NCBI RefSeq assembly: GCF_008123965.1
Contig: NZ_VSTH01000092.1
Location: forward strand, 1 to 47,972
DNA from: Bradyrhizobium hipponense
Lineage (GTDB): Bacteria; Pseudomonadota; Alphaproteobacteria; Rhizobiales; Xanthobacteraceae
DNA length: 47,972 nt
Direction of reading: 5' to 3'
This document shows, piece by piece, positions 7,747-15,729 of the stretch. Made by a program: the position numbers and the translations under genes. Numbering within the stretch: position 1 is the stretch's first letter; the number at the start of each line of letters is the position of its first letter. The notes beneath the pieces were generated by a model. The model searched no databases and was not told where the DNA came from. It saw nothing but the letters and a program-made list of their open reading frames with translations.

Positions 7747-8505
7747 TCAGGTTTTGGGTTCTTTTTCGTTCTTGTAGGGCGGCCGCGGGATGTTCTGGTG
7801 CGCCGCGCGCAACGCCGCCGACCAGCGCGAGCGTAGATCGTGGAAGTAGGGCTCGCCCGCTTCGATGCGATGGTTGAGATCGGCCTCGCAGGCATCGCTG
7901 CGCACCACCAGCACGTCGATCGGCAGGCCGACGCCGAGATTCGAGCGCATGGTCGAGTCCATCGAGATCAGCCCGGTCTTCAGCGCCTCGTAGAGCTCGA
8001 CGTCGTAATGCATGGCGCGGTCGAGCACCGGCTTGCCGTATTTGTGCTCGCCGATCTGCAGGTATGGCGTGTCGGTGGTGCACTCGATGAAATTGCCGGC
8101 GGTATAGACCATGAACAGGCGCATCCGCGCGCCCTTGATCTGGCCGCCGAACAGGAAGGAGACGTCGAAGGAGACGTCCTCGGATTTCAGCGCCGGGCCT
8201 TCGGTCGCATGCACCGCCCGGATCGCCCGCCCGATGCGCTGGGCCGCCTGGAACATGGTCGGCGCGTTCATCAGCGTCTCGATGTCGCCCGTGTCGGGAT
8301 CTTCGAGGCCTTCGGTGAGCGTGGAGAGCACCGACTGGCTGATGGCGAGGTTGCCGGCGCTGGCGATCGCCATGATGCGCTCGCCGGGCTTGGAGAAGAT
8401 GTGGAGCTTGCGGAAAGTCGAGACGTTGTCGAGGCCGGCATTGGTGCGCGTGTCGGCGATCATTACGAGCCCGTCCCGAACCAGGATTCCGCAACAATAG
8501 GTCAT
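7747..8505 (-). CDS. Anbu (proteasome-type peptidase, COG3484)
   Basis: 252 residues. Anbu is an Ntn hydrolase related to HslV and proteasome beta subunits, known to form open ring or helical assemblies. The start must be the ATG at 8505 rather than TTG at 8511, because removal of Met1 then exposes Thr2 (MTYCCGI) as the N-terminal nucleophile. Asp18 in IADTRTNAG and Lys33 in FRKLHIF match the conserved Asp17 and Lys33-type residues of proteasomal active sites. Upstream on the same strand lie a transglutaminase-like, an alpha-E and an ATP-grasp gene, the known partners of Anbu. The physiological substrate is not known for the family. Confidence 0.93.
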   Translation of the reverse strand: MTYCCGILVRDGLVMIADTRTNAGLDNVSTFRKLHIFSKPGERIMAIASAGNLAISQSVLSTLTEGLEDPDTGDIETLMNAPTMFQAAQRIGRAIRAVHATEGPALKSEDVSFDVSFLFGGQIKGARMRLFMVYTAGNFIECTTDTPYLQIGEHKYGKPVLDRAMHYDVELYEALKTGLISMDSTMRSNLGVGLPIDVLVVRSDACEADLNHRIEAGEPYFHDLRSRWSAALRAAHQNIPRPPYKNEKEPKT

Positions 8506-8587
8506 TTCCAATCCCCGAACGCGAGCGTTTGCGCGGAATTACTAGCCAATTTCAAGGGGCTGGTCCAACCCCAATTCCCCGGGGGGT

Positions 8588-8709
8588 GTCATTCCGGGGC
8601 GCGCGTAGCGCGAACCCGGAATCCATCGGGCCACAGTGCCGGCGGGTAGATGGATTCTCAAATGCGCGATTGCGCATCATAGTTCGCGCTAAGCACGCCC
8701 CGGAATGAC
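8588..8709. repeat. Palindromic repeat, type B (GTCATTCCGGGGCGCG...)
   Basis: GTCATTCCGGGGCGCG at the left and GCCCCGGAATGAC at the right form the outer arms; inner GCGCGTAGCGCGAA segments also pair. Further copies are at 18354 and 24451. It fills the gap between the transglutaminase and Anbu genes. Confidence 0.9.
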
Positions 8710-8711
8710 AG

Positions 8712-9560
8712 TTAGCTCTGCCACTGCGATTGAGACTGCGATTGGCCGCCGCGGCCGGCCTGCTCGACCTTGACCGCGACCGTCAGCGTCTCCGTGCCGC
8801 CGCCATAGCGGGTGCCGCGCACCGGCGCTGCGCCCAAATAATCCAGTCCGATCGCGACGCGGACATGGGCGTCCGTGGTGCAGATGCTATTGGCGGGATC
8901 GAAACCGACCCACCCCAAATCAGGCACGAAGGCTTCCGCCCAGGCGTGCCCCGCCTCCTGGTTGACCGTGCCGTCGGACCGCAAGAAGTGGCCGGAGACG
9001 AAGCGCGCCGGCACGCCGGCGGTGCGGGCGCAGGCGATGAAGATGTGCGCGTAGTCCTGGCAGACGCCGCGCTTGAGCGTGAACGCTTCGGCTGCCGACG
9101 TGCCGCTGTTGGTCGGGTCCTCGTCGAAGGTCATGTGCTCGCCGATCTGGGTCATCAGCGTGTGCAGGAAACCGAGCGTGTCGCTCTCGGCCTCGCTGCG
9201 CAACTGCCGCGCCACTGCCGCCATCGCCGGATTGACCTCGGTGAGTTCAGTCGTGCGCAGGAACATGCCCGCCGGAAAGCGCTCGTCGGCGCCGCGCAGC
9301 ACGCCGCCGGTATCGTGGGTCTCGATCAGGCCCTCGGCGGTGATCTTGATGTCGCCGACGGGTCCGCAGGACAGGACATGAGTGACGTTGCCGAACGCGT
9401 CCTCATGGGTGTCGAGTTTGGTATCCGTCGAGACGTCGATCTGCCATTCCGCCACGTACTGCCCGTCATGGCTGCCCGGCGTCATGCGCAGGATCTGGAT
9501 CACGCCGGTGACGGGCGGCTCGTAGCGATAGGTTGTTGTGTGCAGGATTCGCAGGCGCAT
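8712..9560 (-). CDS. Transglutaminase-like cysteine protease family protein (COG1305)
   Basis: 282 residues. The N-terminal beta-rich domain (1-115, MRLRILHTTTYRYEPPV) is the bacterial transglutaminase-like N-domain. The core has the papain-like triad Cys167 (RGVCQDYAH), His205 (GHAWAEAF) and Asp221 (GWVGFDPAN). Members may act as proteases, amidases or transglutaminases; the triad shows catalytic competence but not which reaction. No signal peptide, so it should act in the cytoplasm. It lies between alpha-E and Anbu genes on the same strand, which fits the ATP-grasp/alpha-E/transglutaminase/Anbu association. Confidence 0.92.
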   Translation of the reverse strand: MRLRILHTTTYRYEPPVTGVIQILRMTPGSHDGQYVAEWQIDVSTDTKLDTHEDAFGNVTHVLSCGPVGDIKITAEGLIETHDTGGVLRGADERFPAGMFLRTTELTEVNPAMAAVARQLRSEAESDTLGFLHTLMTQIGEHMTFDEDPTNSGTSAAEAFTLKRGVCQDYAHIFIACARTAGVPARFVSGHFLRSDGTVNQEAGHAWAEAFVPDLGWVGFDPANSICTTDAHVRVAIGLDYLGAAPVRGTRYGGGTETLTVAVKVEQAGRGGQSQSQSQWQS

Positions 9561-9612
9561 GGTGGACCGTGCAGCTAGTGGTTAGGCCCGACTGCCTACC
9601 GCGAAGGAACTC

Positions 9613-9701
9613 GTCATGCCCGGGCGTGTCCCAGGCATCCACGCTCTTCCTCGACGCGTGGAAGCAAGAACGTGGATGGCCGGGACAAGCCCGGCCATGA
9701 C
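9613..9701. repeat. Palindromic repeat, type C (GTCATGCCCGGGC...GCCCGGCCATGAC)
   Basis: Outer arms GTCATGCCCGGGC and GCCCGGCCATGAC, plus inner ATCCACG / CGTGGAT. It lies in the 169-bp gap between the alpha-E and transglutaminase genes. Confidence 0.88.
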
Positions 9702-9729
9702 GATATCCCATTTCGTCAGCCGGGGGACA

Positions 9730-10674
9730 TCAGATCAAATACTGCTTCGTGACGATTTCGCCCAGCCTGGAATTGTCGGCGATGAATTCCTGAATGAATT
9801 CATGCACGCCATGCTGGAAAATATCGTTCATATTGCTGTGCTCGAGCCGGTTGCGGATGCCGCGGGCATGGCGCTGGGCCGGGCCCTGGCGGCCATAAGC
9901 GACGCCGATCTGGTCGAGATTGCGCACCAGATTGCCGTAGCAGCTTGCCAGCGACCGCGGCAGCGTGTCGTTGAGGATCAAGAGATCCGCGATCAGCCAG
10001 GGTTTCAGCGTCTCGCGATAGACCCAGTGATAGGCGGTCAGCGCCGAGACCGAGCGCAGGATCGAGCTCCACTGATAGAAGTCGAGCGGGCCACCGACGT
10101 GCTCCTCCTCGGGCAGCAGCACGTGATACTTCACGTCGAGAATACGCGCGGTGTTGTCGGCGCGTTCGAGATGGAGGCCGAGGCGCGAGAACCAGTAGGC
10201 GTCGTTGCGCAGCATGGTCCGGTAGGCCGAGCCATCAAAGCGCAGCGAAGTCTCCTGAACGAAGCGCAGGAATTTTGCCAGCTCCTCGCGTGTCGAGGTG
10301 CCCTTGCTCCAGACTTCCTGCAATTCGATCCAGGCCGAGTTGATGGTGTCCCACATCTCGCTGGTCAGCGCCGTGCGCACCGAGCGCGAGTTCAGCCGCG
10401 CCGCCTCGATGCAATTCCGGATCGAGGAGGGATTGCTCGCCGAGAACGAGAGATAGTCGACGACATTGTGCTCGTTGGCTTCCTCGTAGGTCTGATAGAA
10501 GCTCGCTGCGACCCCGGCGGTCAGCAGCGCCGAGTCCCATTCATTGGTCTTGCCGATATAGGCAGCCGGAAGCGCGGTGACGCGCAGCGTCGCATCGATG
10601 GTGCGTGCAAGATACTCGGCCCGTTCGACGTAGCGGGCGAGCCAGTAGAGGTTTTCGGCGGTGCGCGACAGCAT
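9730..10674 (-). CDS. Alpha-E domain protein (COG2307)
   Basis: 314 residues, nearly all alpha-helical. The family opening MLSRTAENLYWLARYVERAE is intact, with further conserved segments in SNPSSIRNCIEAARLNSRSVR and LGLHLERADNTARILDVKYH. The biochemical role is unknown; the family is found almost only beside circularly permuted ATP-grasp proteins, and in some genomes is fused to them. Here its start is 4 bp after the ATP-grasp stop codon, so the two are translationally coupled and probably form a complex. Confidence 0.93.
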   Translation of the reverse strand: MLSRTAENLYWLARYVERAEYLARTIDATLRVTALPAAYIGKTNEWDSALLTAGVAASFYQTYEEANEHNVVDYLSFSASNPSSIRNCIEAARLNSRSVRTALTSEMWDTINSAWIELQEVWSKGTSTREELAKFLRFVQETSLRFDGSAYRTMLRNDAYWFSRLGLHLERADNTARILDVKYHVLLPEEEHVGGPLDFYQWSSILRSVSALTAYHWVYRETLKPWLIADLLILNDTLPRSLASCYGNLVRNLDQIGVAYGRQGPAQRHARGIRNRLEHSNMNDIFQHGVHEFIQEFIADNSRLGEIVTKQYLI

Positions 10675-10678
10675 CTCT

Positions 10679-12097
10679 CTACTCGTCCAGGATCCAGGTG
10701 TCTTTGGTGCCGCCGCCCTGGCTCGAATTCACCACCAGGGAGCCTTCCTTCAGCGCCACGCGGGTGAGCCCGCCCGGCACGATGGTGGTGCTCTTGCTGC
10801 CGGTGAGCACGAAGGGCCGCAGATCGACATGGCGCGGCGCGAGGCCGCTTGCCGTGCAGGTCGGGCAGGTCGAGAGCGCCAGCGTCGGCTGGGCGATGAA
10901 ACCTTCCGGCTCGCGCTTGAGCTTTTCGCGGAAGGCTTCGATGGTCGCCTTGGTGGCGGCGGGTCCGATCAGCATGCCGTAACCGCCGGAGCCGTGCACT
11001 TCCTTCACGACGAGTTCGCCGAGATTGTCCAGCACGTAAGCCAGATCCTTCGGCTCGCGGCAGCGCCAGGTCGGCACGTTCTTCAGGATCGGCTCCTCGC
11101 CGAGATAGAATTTTACGATGTCCGGCATGTAGGAGTAGATCGCCTTGTCGTCGGCGATGCCGGTGCCGACGGCGTTGGCGAGCGTGATGTTGCCGGCGGC
11201 ATAGGCGGACATCAGGCCAGGGACACCGAGCACGGAGTCGGGGCGGAAGGTGAGGGGGTCGATGAAATCGTCGTCGACGCGGCGGTAGATCACGTCGACC
11301 CGTTTCAGCCCCTCGGTCGTCCGCATGAACACTTCGTTGTTCTTGATGATGAGGTCGCGCCCCTCGACAAGCTCGATACCGAGCTTGTCGGCGAGGAAGG
11401 AGTGCTCGTAATAGGCAGAGTTGTAGACGCCGGGCGTGAGCAGGGCGACCGTCGGCTCGCCCGAGGCTCCTTGCGGCGCCACCGAGCGCAGGGCGGAGAG
11501 CAACTCGTCCGGATAGCGCTCCACCGGCGCCACTCTGTGGCGGGCGAACAGGTCCGGAAACAGCCGCATCATGATCTCGCGGTTTTCCAGCATGTAAGAC
11601 ACGCCGGACGGCGTGCGTGCGTTGTCCTCCAGCACGATGAAGTCCTCGGCGTCGATCCGGACGATGTCGATGCCGGCGATGTGCACGTAGACGTCGTGCG
11701 GCACCTGCTGGCCGTTCATCTCGGGACGGAACACTGGGTTCTGGAAGATCAGATCGTCGGGCACGACCTCGGCCCGCAGGATATCGCGGCCGTGATAGAT
11801 GTCGCGCAGGAACATGTTGAGCGCGCGCACGCGCTGTTTCAGGCCCTTCTCCAGCAGCGCCCATTCCTTGCCGGACATGATCCGCGGAATCACGTCGAAC
11901 GGGATCAGGCGCTCGGTCGACTCGGCCTCGCCATAGACGGCGAAGGTGATGCCGATCCGGCGGAACAGGAGCTCGGCCTCCTGACGGCGATATTCGAGCG
12001 CCTCAGGAGGTGTCTCCTTGAGCCAGCGCGCCAGCTCCTGGTAGGCGGGGCGAAGGTCCCCACCGGGAATGTTCATTTCATCAAAGGCGACTGCCAT
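10679..12097 (-). CDS. Circularly permuted type-2 ATP-grasp protein (COG2308)
   Basis: 472 residues. The family is predicted to use ATP to activate a carboxylate for peptide or isopeptide bond formation. Visible landmarks are IVLEDNARTPSGVSYMLENR in the first third, a central LVEGRDLIIKNNEVFMRTT, and the nucleotide-binding loop VKEVHGSGGYGMLIGP. The start ATG at 12097 is preferred to TTG at 12133: it is followed by MAVAFDEMN and preceded by a GGGAT purine stretch. It is the first gene of the minus-strand run ATP-grasp, alpha-E, transglutaminase, Anbu. The target and the residue added are unknown for this family. Confidence 0.93.
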   Translation of the reverse strand: MAVAFDEMNIPGGDLRPAYQELARWLKETPPEALEYRRQEAELLFRRIGITFAVYGEAESTERLIPFDVIPRIMSGKEWALLEKGLKQRVRALNMFLRDIYHGRDILRAEVVPDDLIFQNPVFRPEMNGQQVPHDVYVHIAGIDIVRIDAEDFIVLEDNARTPSGVSYMLENREIMMRLFPDLFARHRVAPVERYPDELLSALRSVAPQGASGEPTVALLTPGVYNSAYYEHSFLADKLGIELVEGRDLIIKNNEVFMRTTEGLKRVDVIYRRVDDDFIDPLTFRPDSVLGVPGLMSAYAAGNITLANAVGTGIADDKAIYSYMPDIVKFYLGEEPILKNVPTWRCREPKDLAYVLDNLGELVVKEVHGSGGYGMLIGPAATKATIEAFREKLKREPEGFIAQPTLALSTCPTCTASGLAPRHVDLRPFVLTGSKSTTIVPGGLTRVALKEGSLVVNSSQGGGTKDTWILDE

Positions 12098-12379
12098 AGA
12101 TCCCGACTGTTTTCCCCAGGCGTTGCGGCCCAATGCTCAGGTCGTTGGCCTCGGTGAAGACCGCAACGTCCTGTGGCCATGCGGCAAGAGTGCATGACTT
12201 CCCTAGGTGGTAGCAAGGGCCGGGCCAGCGCGATATGCAATGGACTGACGGCATTTGGCGAGGACGGCCGAAAGTTTGCCTGAAAAAATGGCTGAGGACT
12301 GCTTATTTCGGCAGCAAAACCGCGTGACTTCAACGCGTTACCCCGGCAAATTCGGCCCGACAGGTGAGGGACTTAAGGC

Positions 12380-13117
12380 ATGAGCGAGATCGTCACGGCG
12401 GGCATTCTGGTCATCGGGGATGAAATCCTGTCGGGCCGGACCAAGGACAAGAATATCGGCTTCATCGCCGAATACCTGACCAATATCGGCATCGACCTCA
12501 AGGAAGTCCGGGTCGTCTCCGACGACGAGGACGACATCATCGCCGCCTTGAATGCGCTGCGGCATCGCTACACCTATGTCTTCACCACCGGCGGCATCGG
12601 GCCGACCCATGACGACATCACCGCCGACAGCGTCGCCAAGGCGTTCGGCGTCGGCATCGACCACCATCCCGAGGTGGTCGCGCGTTTCCGCGAGCGCTGG
12701 AGCGAGCAGGACCTCAACGAGGCCCGGCTGCGCATGGCCCGCATCCCCGAGGGCGCCGAGCTGATCCAGAGCGCGACCATCCTCGCCCCCGGTTTCAAGA
12801 TCGGCAATGTCATCGTGATGGCGGGCGTGCCGTCGATCATGCAGGCCATGATGGACATCGTCTCGCCCAAGCTGAAGTCTGGTGTCCGGATGCTCTCCGA
12901 ATCGGTCCGCGCCAACGCGCGGGAGGGCGATATCGGCGGCCCGCTGCGGGCGATCGCCGCCGAACACCCCGACACCATCATCGGCAGCTATCCCTTCATG
13001 GACGAGGACTCCAAGCCGAACACCAATTTGGTCGTGCGCTCGCGCGATGCGGATAAGCTCGCGGCGGCGATGGCGGCGGTAAAGGAAATGCTCGCGGGAT
13101 TGAACGTCACCCGCTAA
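12380..13117 (+). CDS. CinA N-terminal (MoaB/Mog-like, competence/damage-inducible) domain protein
   Basis: 245 residues, about the length of the CinA N-terminal half alone. The MoCF-type fold opens with TAGILVIGDEILSGRTKDKN, and the pterin/nucleotide-binding loop is TTGGIGPTHDD (69-79). In CinA this domain is an ADP-ribose (COG1058) pyrophosphatase. The C-terminal NMN-deamidase domain of long CinA is absent, as in many alphaproteobacteria. AAGG lies just ahead of the ATG. The upstream 280-bp gap, shared with the divergent ATP-grasp gene, shows no other gene. Confidence 0.9.
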   Translation: MSEIVTAGILVIGDEILSGRTKDKNIGFIAEYLTNIGIDLKEVRVVSDDEDDIIAALNALRHRYTYVFTTGGIGPTHDDITADSVAKAFGVGIDHHPEVVARFRERWSEQDLNEARLRMARIPEGAELIQSATILAPGFKIGNVIVMAGVPSIMQAMMDIVSPKLKSGVRMLSESVRANAREGDIGGPLRAIAAEHPDTIIGSYPFMDEDSKPNTNLVVRSRDADKLAAAMAAVKEMLAGLNVTR

Positions 13118-13155
13118 AGCGCCCGGCTTGCCGTGCGCTTTAGCTCTTTATTTGA

Positions 13156-13201
13156 GCATGATCTTGTCGGAAAACCGCTACGCACTTTTCCGGATCATGC
13201 T
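13156..13201. repeat. Palindromic repeat, type F, copy 1 (AGCATGATC...GATCATGCT)
   Basis: Arms AGCATGATC / GATCATGCT enclose TTGTCGGAAAACCGCT and a related TTTTCCG. It matches the reverse complement of 38187-38233. It lies just ahead of gpt, so an apparent 5' extension of that reading frame is repeat sequence, not protein. Confidence 0.8.
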
Positions 13202-13243
13202 TGGGCAGGAAAGCTGCTGGACGATGATTGGCAGGAGAGGACG

Positions 13244-13771
13244 ATGGGCGGTGAAACACCGGAACTGAGCGCGCAGGAGCGGGCAGGCAAGGCCTTTCCG
13301 GTCTCGTGGGACCAATTCCACCGGGATTGCCGGGCGCTGACCTGGCGGCTCAACGAGGTCGGTCCGTTTCACGCGGTGATCGCGATCACCCGCGGCGGCC
13401 TGGTGCCGGCCGCGATCGTGGCGCGCGAGCTCGGCGTGCGCGTGATCGATACCGTCTGCATCGCCAGCTACGACCACACCAAGCAAGGCGACCTTCAGGT
13501 CCTCAAGGGCATATCCGACGCGGCGATGAAGCTTGGCGGCGGCACCGGCAAGGGACTTCTCATCGTCGACGATCTCGTCGACACCGGCAAGACCGGCAAG
13601 CTGGTGCGCGAAATGCTGCCCGATGCGCATTTCGCCACGGTCTACGCCAAGCCGAAGGGACGCCCGCTGGTCGATACCTTCATCACCGAAGTTTCGCAGG
13701 ACACCTGGATCTTCTTCCCCTGGGACACCGCGCTCTCCTACCTCCCGCCGCTCCGCGACGGCGCGGCGTGA
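13244..13771 (+). CDS. gpt: Xanthine-guanine phosphoribosyltransferase
   Basis: 175 residues, slightly longer than the enterobacterial enzyme (about 152) owing to a short N-terminal extension. The PRPP-binding motif LLIVDDLVDTGKT (105-117) is clear. AITRGGLVPAAIVARELG is the family's first active-site loop, and SQDTWIFFPWD near the C terminus matches the base-binding WxxFPW-type end of Gpt. It salvages guanine and xanthine (and hypoxanthine weakly) to the nucleotide using PRPP. The start ATG at 13244 is fixed by GGAGAGG at 13234-13240; longer starts run into the type F repeat. It lies downstream of the CinA-domain gene. Confidence 0.93.
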   Translation: MGGETPELSAQERAGKAFPVSWDQFHRDCRALTWRLNEVGPFHAVIAITRGGLVPAAIVARELGVRVIDTVCIASYDHTKQGDLQVLKGISDAAMKLGGGTGKGLLIVDDLVDTGKTGKLVREMLPDAHFATVYAKPKGRPLVDTFITEVSQDTWIFFPWDTALSYLPPLRDGAA

Positions 13772-13779
13772 TCATCGCT

Positions 13780-13859
13780 GTCATTGCGAGCGAAGCGAAG
13801 CGATCCAGTCTACTTCCGTGGATGCATTTCTGGATTGCTTCGCTTCGCTCGCAATGACG
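13780..13859. repeat. Palindromic repeat, type A
   Basis: GTCATTGCGAGCGAAGCGAA pairs with TTCGCTTCGCTCGCAATGAC. It begins 9 bp after the gpt stop and ends 12 bp before the next gene, filling the whole gap. Confidence 0.9.
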
Positions 13860-13870
13860 CGGAGGCACCC

Positions 13871-14488
13871 ATGCCCCTGCAAAACCGCGTCACGCCTACC
13901 GGCGACATCATCGCCACGCCGCATCGCGGGATGTTCACCGGCAATCGCGGCATCATCCATGATCCCGCGACCAAGACGCTGCTCAGCAAGCGCTGGTCGT
14001 CGCCGGCCTGGCTCACCTGTGCCTGCGAGTTCCGCGGCCGCCGCCGCGAGGTGATGGCGCAGCGAAGCTGGACTGAGCTATTCTTCCTCGACGAGGCCAC
14101 TGCGTTCGCCGCCGGGCATCGTCCCTGCTTCTATTGCCGCCGGGACGAAGCCAACCGATTCCGGGCCGCGTGGGAGCAAGGCAACCGCGTGCATGATGTC
14201 CGCATGCACGATATCGACACGGTGCTGCATCACGAGCGGCTCGATCGCGGCAGGAAACGACTGCACGCACTGCTGGTACCGCTCGACCAGCTCCCCGATG
14301 GTGCGATGGTTCAGCAGGGCACGGAGAGCTTTCTGGTGACGCAGGGCAGAGCGCTGTTGTGGTCGCCGGCGGGCTATTCCGCGGTCGAGCGCCAGCTTGG
14401 CGAAGCAGCTCTGCTGACACCGCCCTCGACGCTGCGGACATTGAACTCCGGCTACTCGCCAGTGTTGCATCCGACGGCGCTGCCCTAG
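13871..14488 (+). CDS. Conserved hypothetical protein with Cys pairs
   Basis: 205 residues, not assigned to a named family. The start ATG has a perfect GGAGG at 13861-13865. Visible features are CACEFRGRRREVM, then AAGHRPCFYCRRDEANRFRAAW, where a C-x-C and a C-x2-C could bind zinc. HDIDTVLHHERLDRGRK is His/Asp-rich, and FLVTQGRALLWSPAGYSAV comes near the end. No signal peptide or membrane helix. Codon use matches its neighbours, so it is probably a real resident gene. It converges with the MetE-like gene, 16 bp apart at their ends. Confidence 0.8.
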   Translation: MPLQNRVTPTGDIIATPHRGMFTGNRGIIHDPATKTLLSKRWSSPAWLTCACEFRGRRREVMAQRSWTELFFLDEATAFAAGHRPCFYCRRDEANRFRAAWEQGNRVHDVRMHDIDTVLHHERLDRGRKRLHALLVPLDQLPDGAMVQQGTESFLVTQGRALLWSPAGYSAVERQLGEAALLTPPSTLRTLNSGYSPVLHPTALP

Positions 14489-14504
14489 CGCAGCGACTCG
14501 GCAA

Positions 14505-15527
14505 TCACCCCAGCTTCTCGCGCGCCAGCGCGGCGCCGGCGCCGAGCGCCATCAGCTTGGCTTCGGCGACCTCCCGCCGCATCGGCGCCATGCCGCAATT
14601 GGTGGTGGCGATGATGTTGCTCTTGGGAACGAATTTCGACACCGCATCGATCACCTGCACCACGTCATCGGCGCTCTCGACCGTATCGCTGGCGACGTCG
14701 ATCACGCCGGCCTGTACGATCTTGTTGTTGAGTAGCGCGAGCAGATCGAGCGGCACCTTCGAATTGCGGCACTCGATCGCGACCTGCTGGATCGGGCTTG
14801 CATCGATGGCCGGAAAGATCTGCTCATACTGCCGCCACTGCGCGCCGAGCGTCTCCTTCCAGTCGGTATTTGCCTTGATGCCGTAGCCGTAGCAGATGTG
14901 CACGGCCGTAGCGCAGGTGAGGCCTTGCGCCGCGCGCTCCAGCGCCTTGATGCCCCAATCGTTGACCTCGTCCATGTAGACGTTGAAGGCGGGCTCGTCG
15001 AATTGCACGAGGTCGACGCCATCGGCCTGCAACGCCTTGGCCTCCTCGTTCAGGAGCTCGGCGAAAGCGAACGCCATCTTGACGCGATTGTCATAGTAGC
15101 GGTCCGCGATGGTGTCGATGATGGTCATCGGGCCGGGCAGGGTGAATTTCAGCTTCTTCTTGGTGTGCGTGCGTGCGACGCGTGCCTCGTCGGCATGGAC
15201 GCGGCCCTTGAGGCGGAGCGGCGCGACCACTTGCGGCACCATCGCCTTGTAGCGGTCCTTGCGGATGCCCATTTCGACCTTGTGGGCGAAATCGATGCCC
15301 TCGACCTTCTCGAGGAAGCCGTGCACGAAATGCTGCCGGGCCTGCTCGCCCTCGGTGACGATGTCGATGCCGGCGTCCTCCTGGAGCTTCAGCCAGATCA
15401 GCGTCGCGTCGCGCTTGGCGCGAGAAAGCTCCTCGCCTTGCGACTTCCAGGGCGCCCAGAGCATGTTGGGCTCGGCGAGCCATTCCGGTTTCGGCAAGGA
15501 GCCGGCGATCGTGGTTGGAAACAGCAT
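14505..15527 (-). CDS. MetE-core-like (cobalamin-independent methionine synthase family) methyltransferase
   Basis: 340 residues, so only the catalytic C-terminal barrel of the 750-residue MetE is represented. The opening FPTTIAGSLPKPEW is the UROD/MetE-type phosphate-binding start. All four expected zinc ligands can be placed: His210 and Cys212 in AVHICYGYG, Glu252 in AIECRNS and Cys311 in TTNCGMAPM. It should transfer a methyl group to a thiol such as homocysteine. The lack of the N-terminal half means the methyl donor may not be methyltetrahydrofolate-polyglutamate; similar short enzymes use other donors or need partner proteins. Calling it metE would be an over-assignment. Confidence 0.88.
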   Translation of the reverse strand: MLFPTTIAGSLPKPEWLAEPNMLWAPWKSQGEELSRAKRDATLIWLKLQEDAGIDIVTEGEQARQHFVHGFLEKVEGIDFAHKVEMGIRKDRYKAMVPQVVAPLRLKGRVHADEARVARTHTKKKLKFTLPGPMTIIDTIADRYYDNRVKMAFAFAELLNEEAKALQADGVDLVQFDEPAFNVYMDEVNDWGIKALERAAQGLTCATAVHICYGYGIKANTDWKETLGAQWRQYEQIFPAIDASPIQQVAIECRNSKVPLDLLALLNNKIVQAGVIDVASDTVESADDVVQVIDAVSKFVPKSNIIATTNCGMAPMRREVAEAKLMALGAGAALAREKLG

Positions 15528-15618
15528 GGCGGCCCTCCCGGCGGGTTGTGATTGCGTCCCTTCCTGCCATGTCTTAACGTCGAGGTACAGAACAAGAAAG
15601 GTGGCTTCCTCCCATACT

Positions 15619-15697
15619 CGTCATTGCGAGCGCAGCGAAGCAATCCAGAATCTTTCCGCGGTGGCAGCCTGGATTGCTTCGCTGCGCTCGCAAGACG
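15619..15697. repeat. Palindromic repeat, type A, degenerate right arm
   Basis: CGTCATTGCGAGCGCAGCGA pairs with GCTGCGCTCGCAAGACGAG; the right arm has lost the T of AATGACG. It lies between the divergent MetE-like and isomerase genes. Confidence 0.85.
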
Positions 15698-15729
15698 AGG
15701 GGAGAGCGGAACAAACACAAGGAAACACC

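Noticed and set aside
13133..13243. N-terminal extension of gpt by 37 codons
   Set aside because: The extension is read from a type F repeat. The GGAGAGG before ATG 13244 and the family length fix the shorter start.
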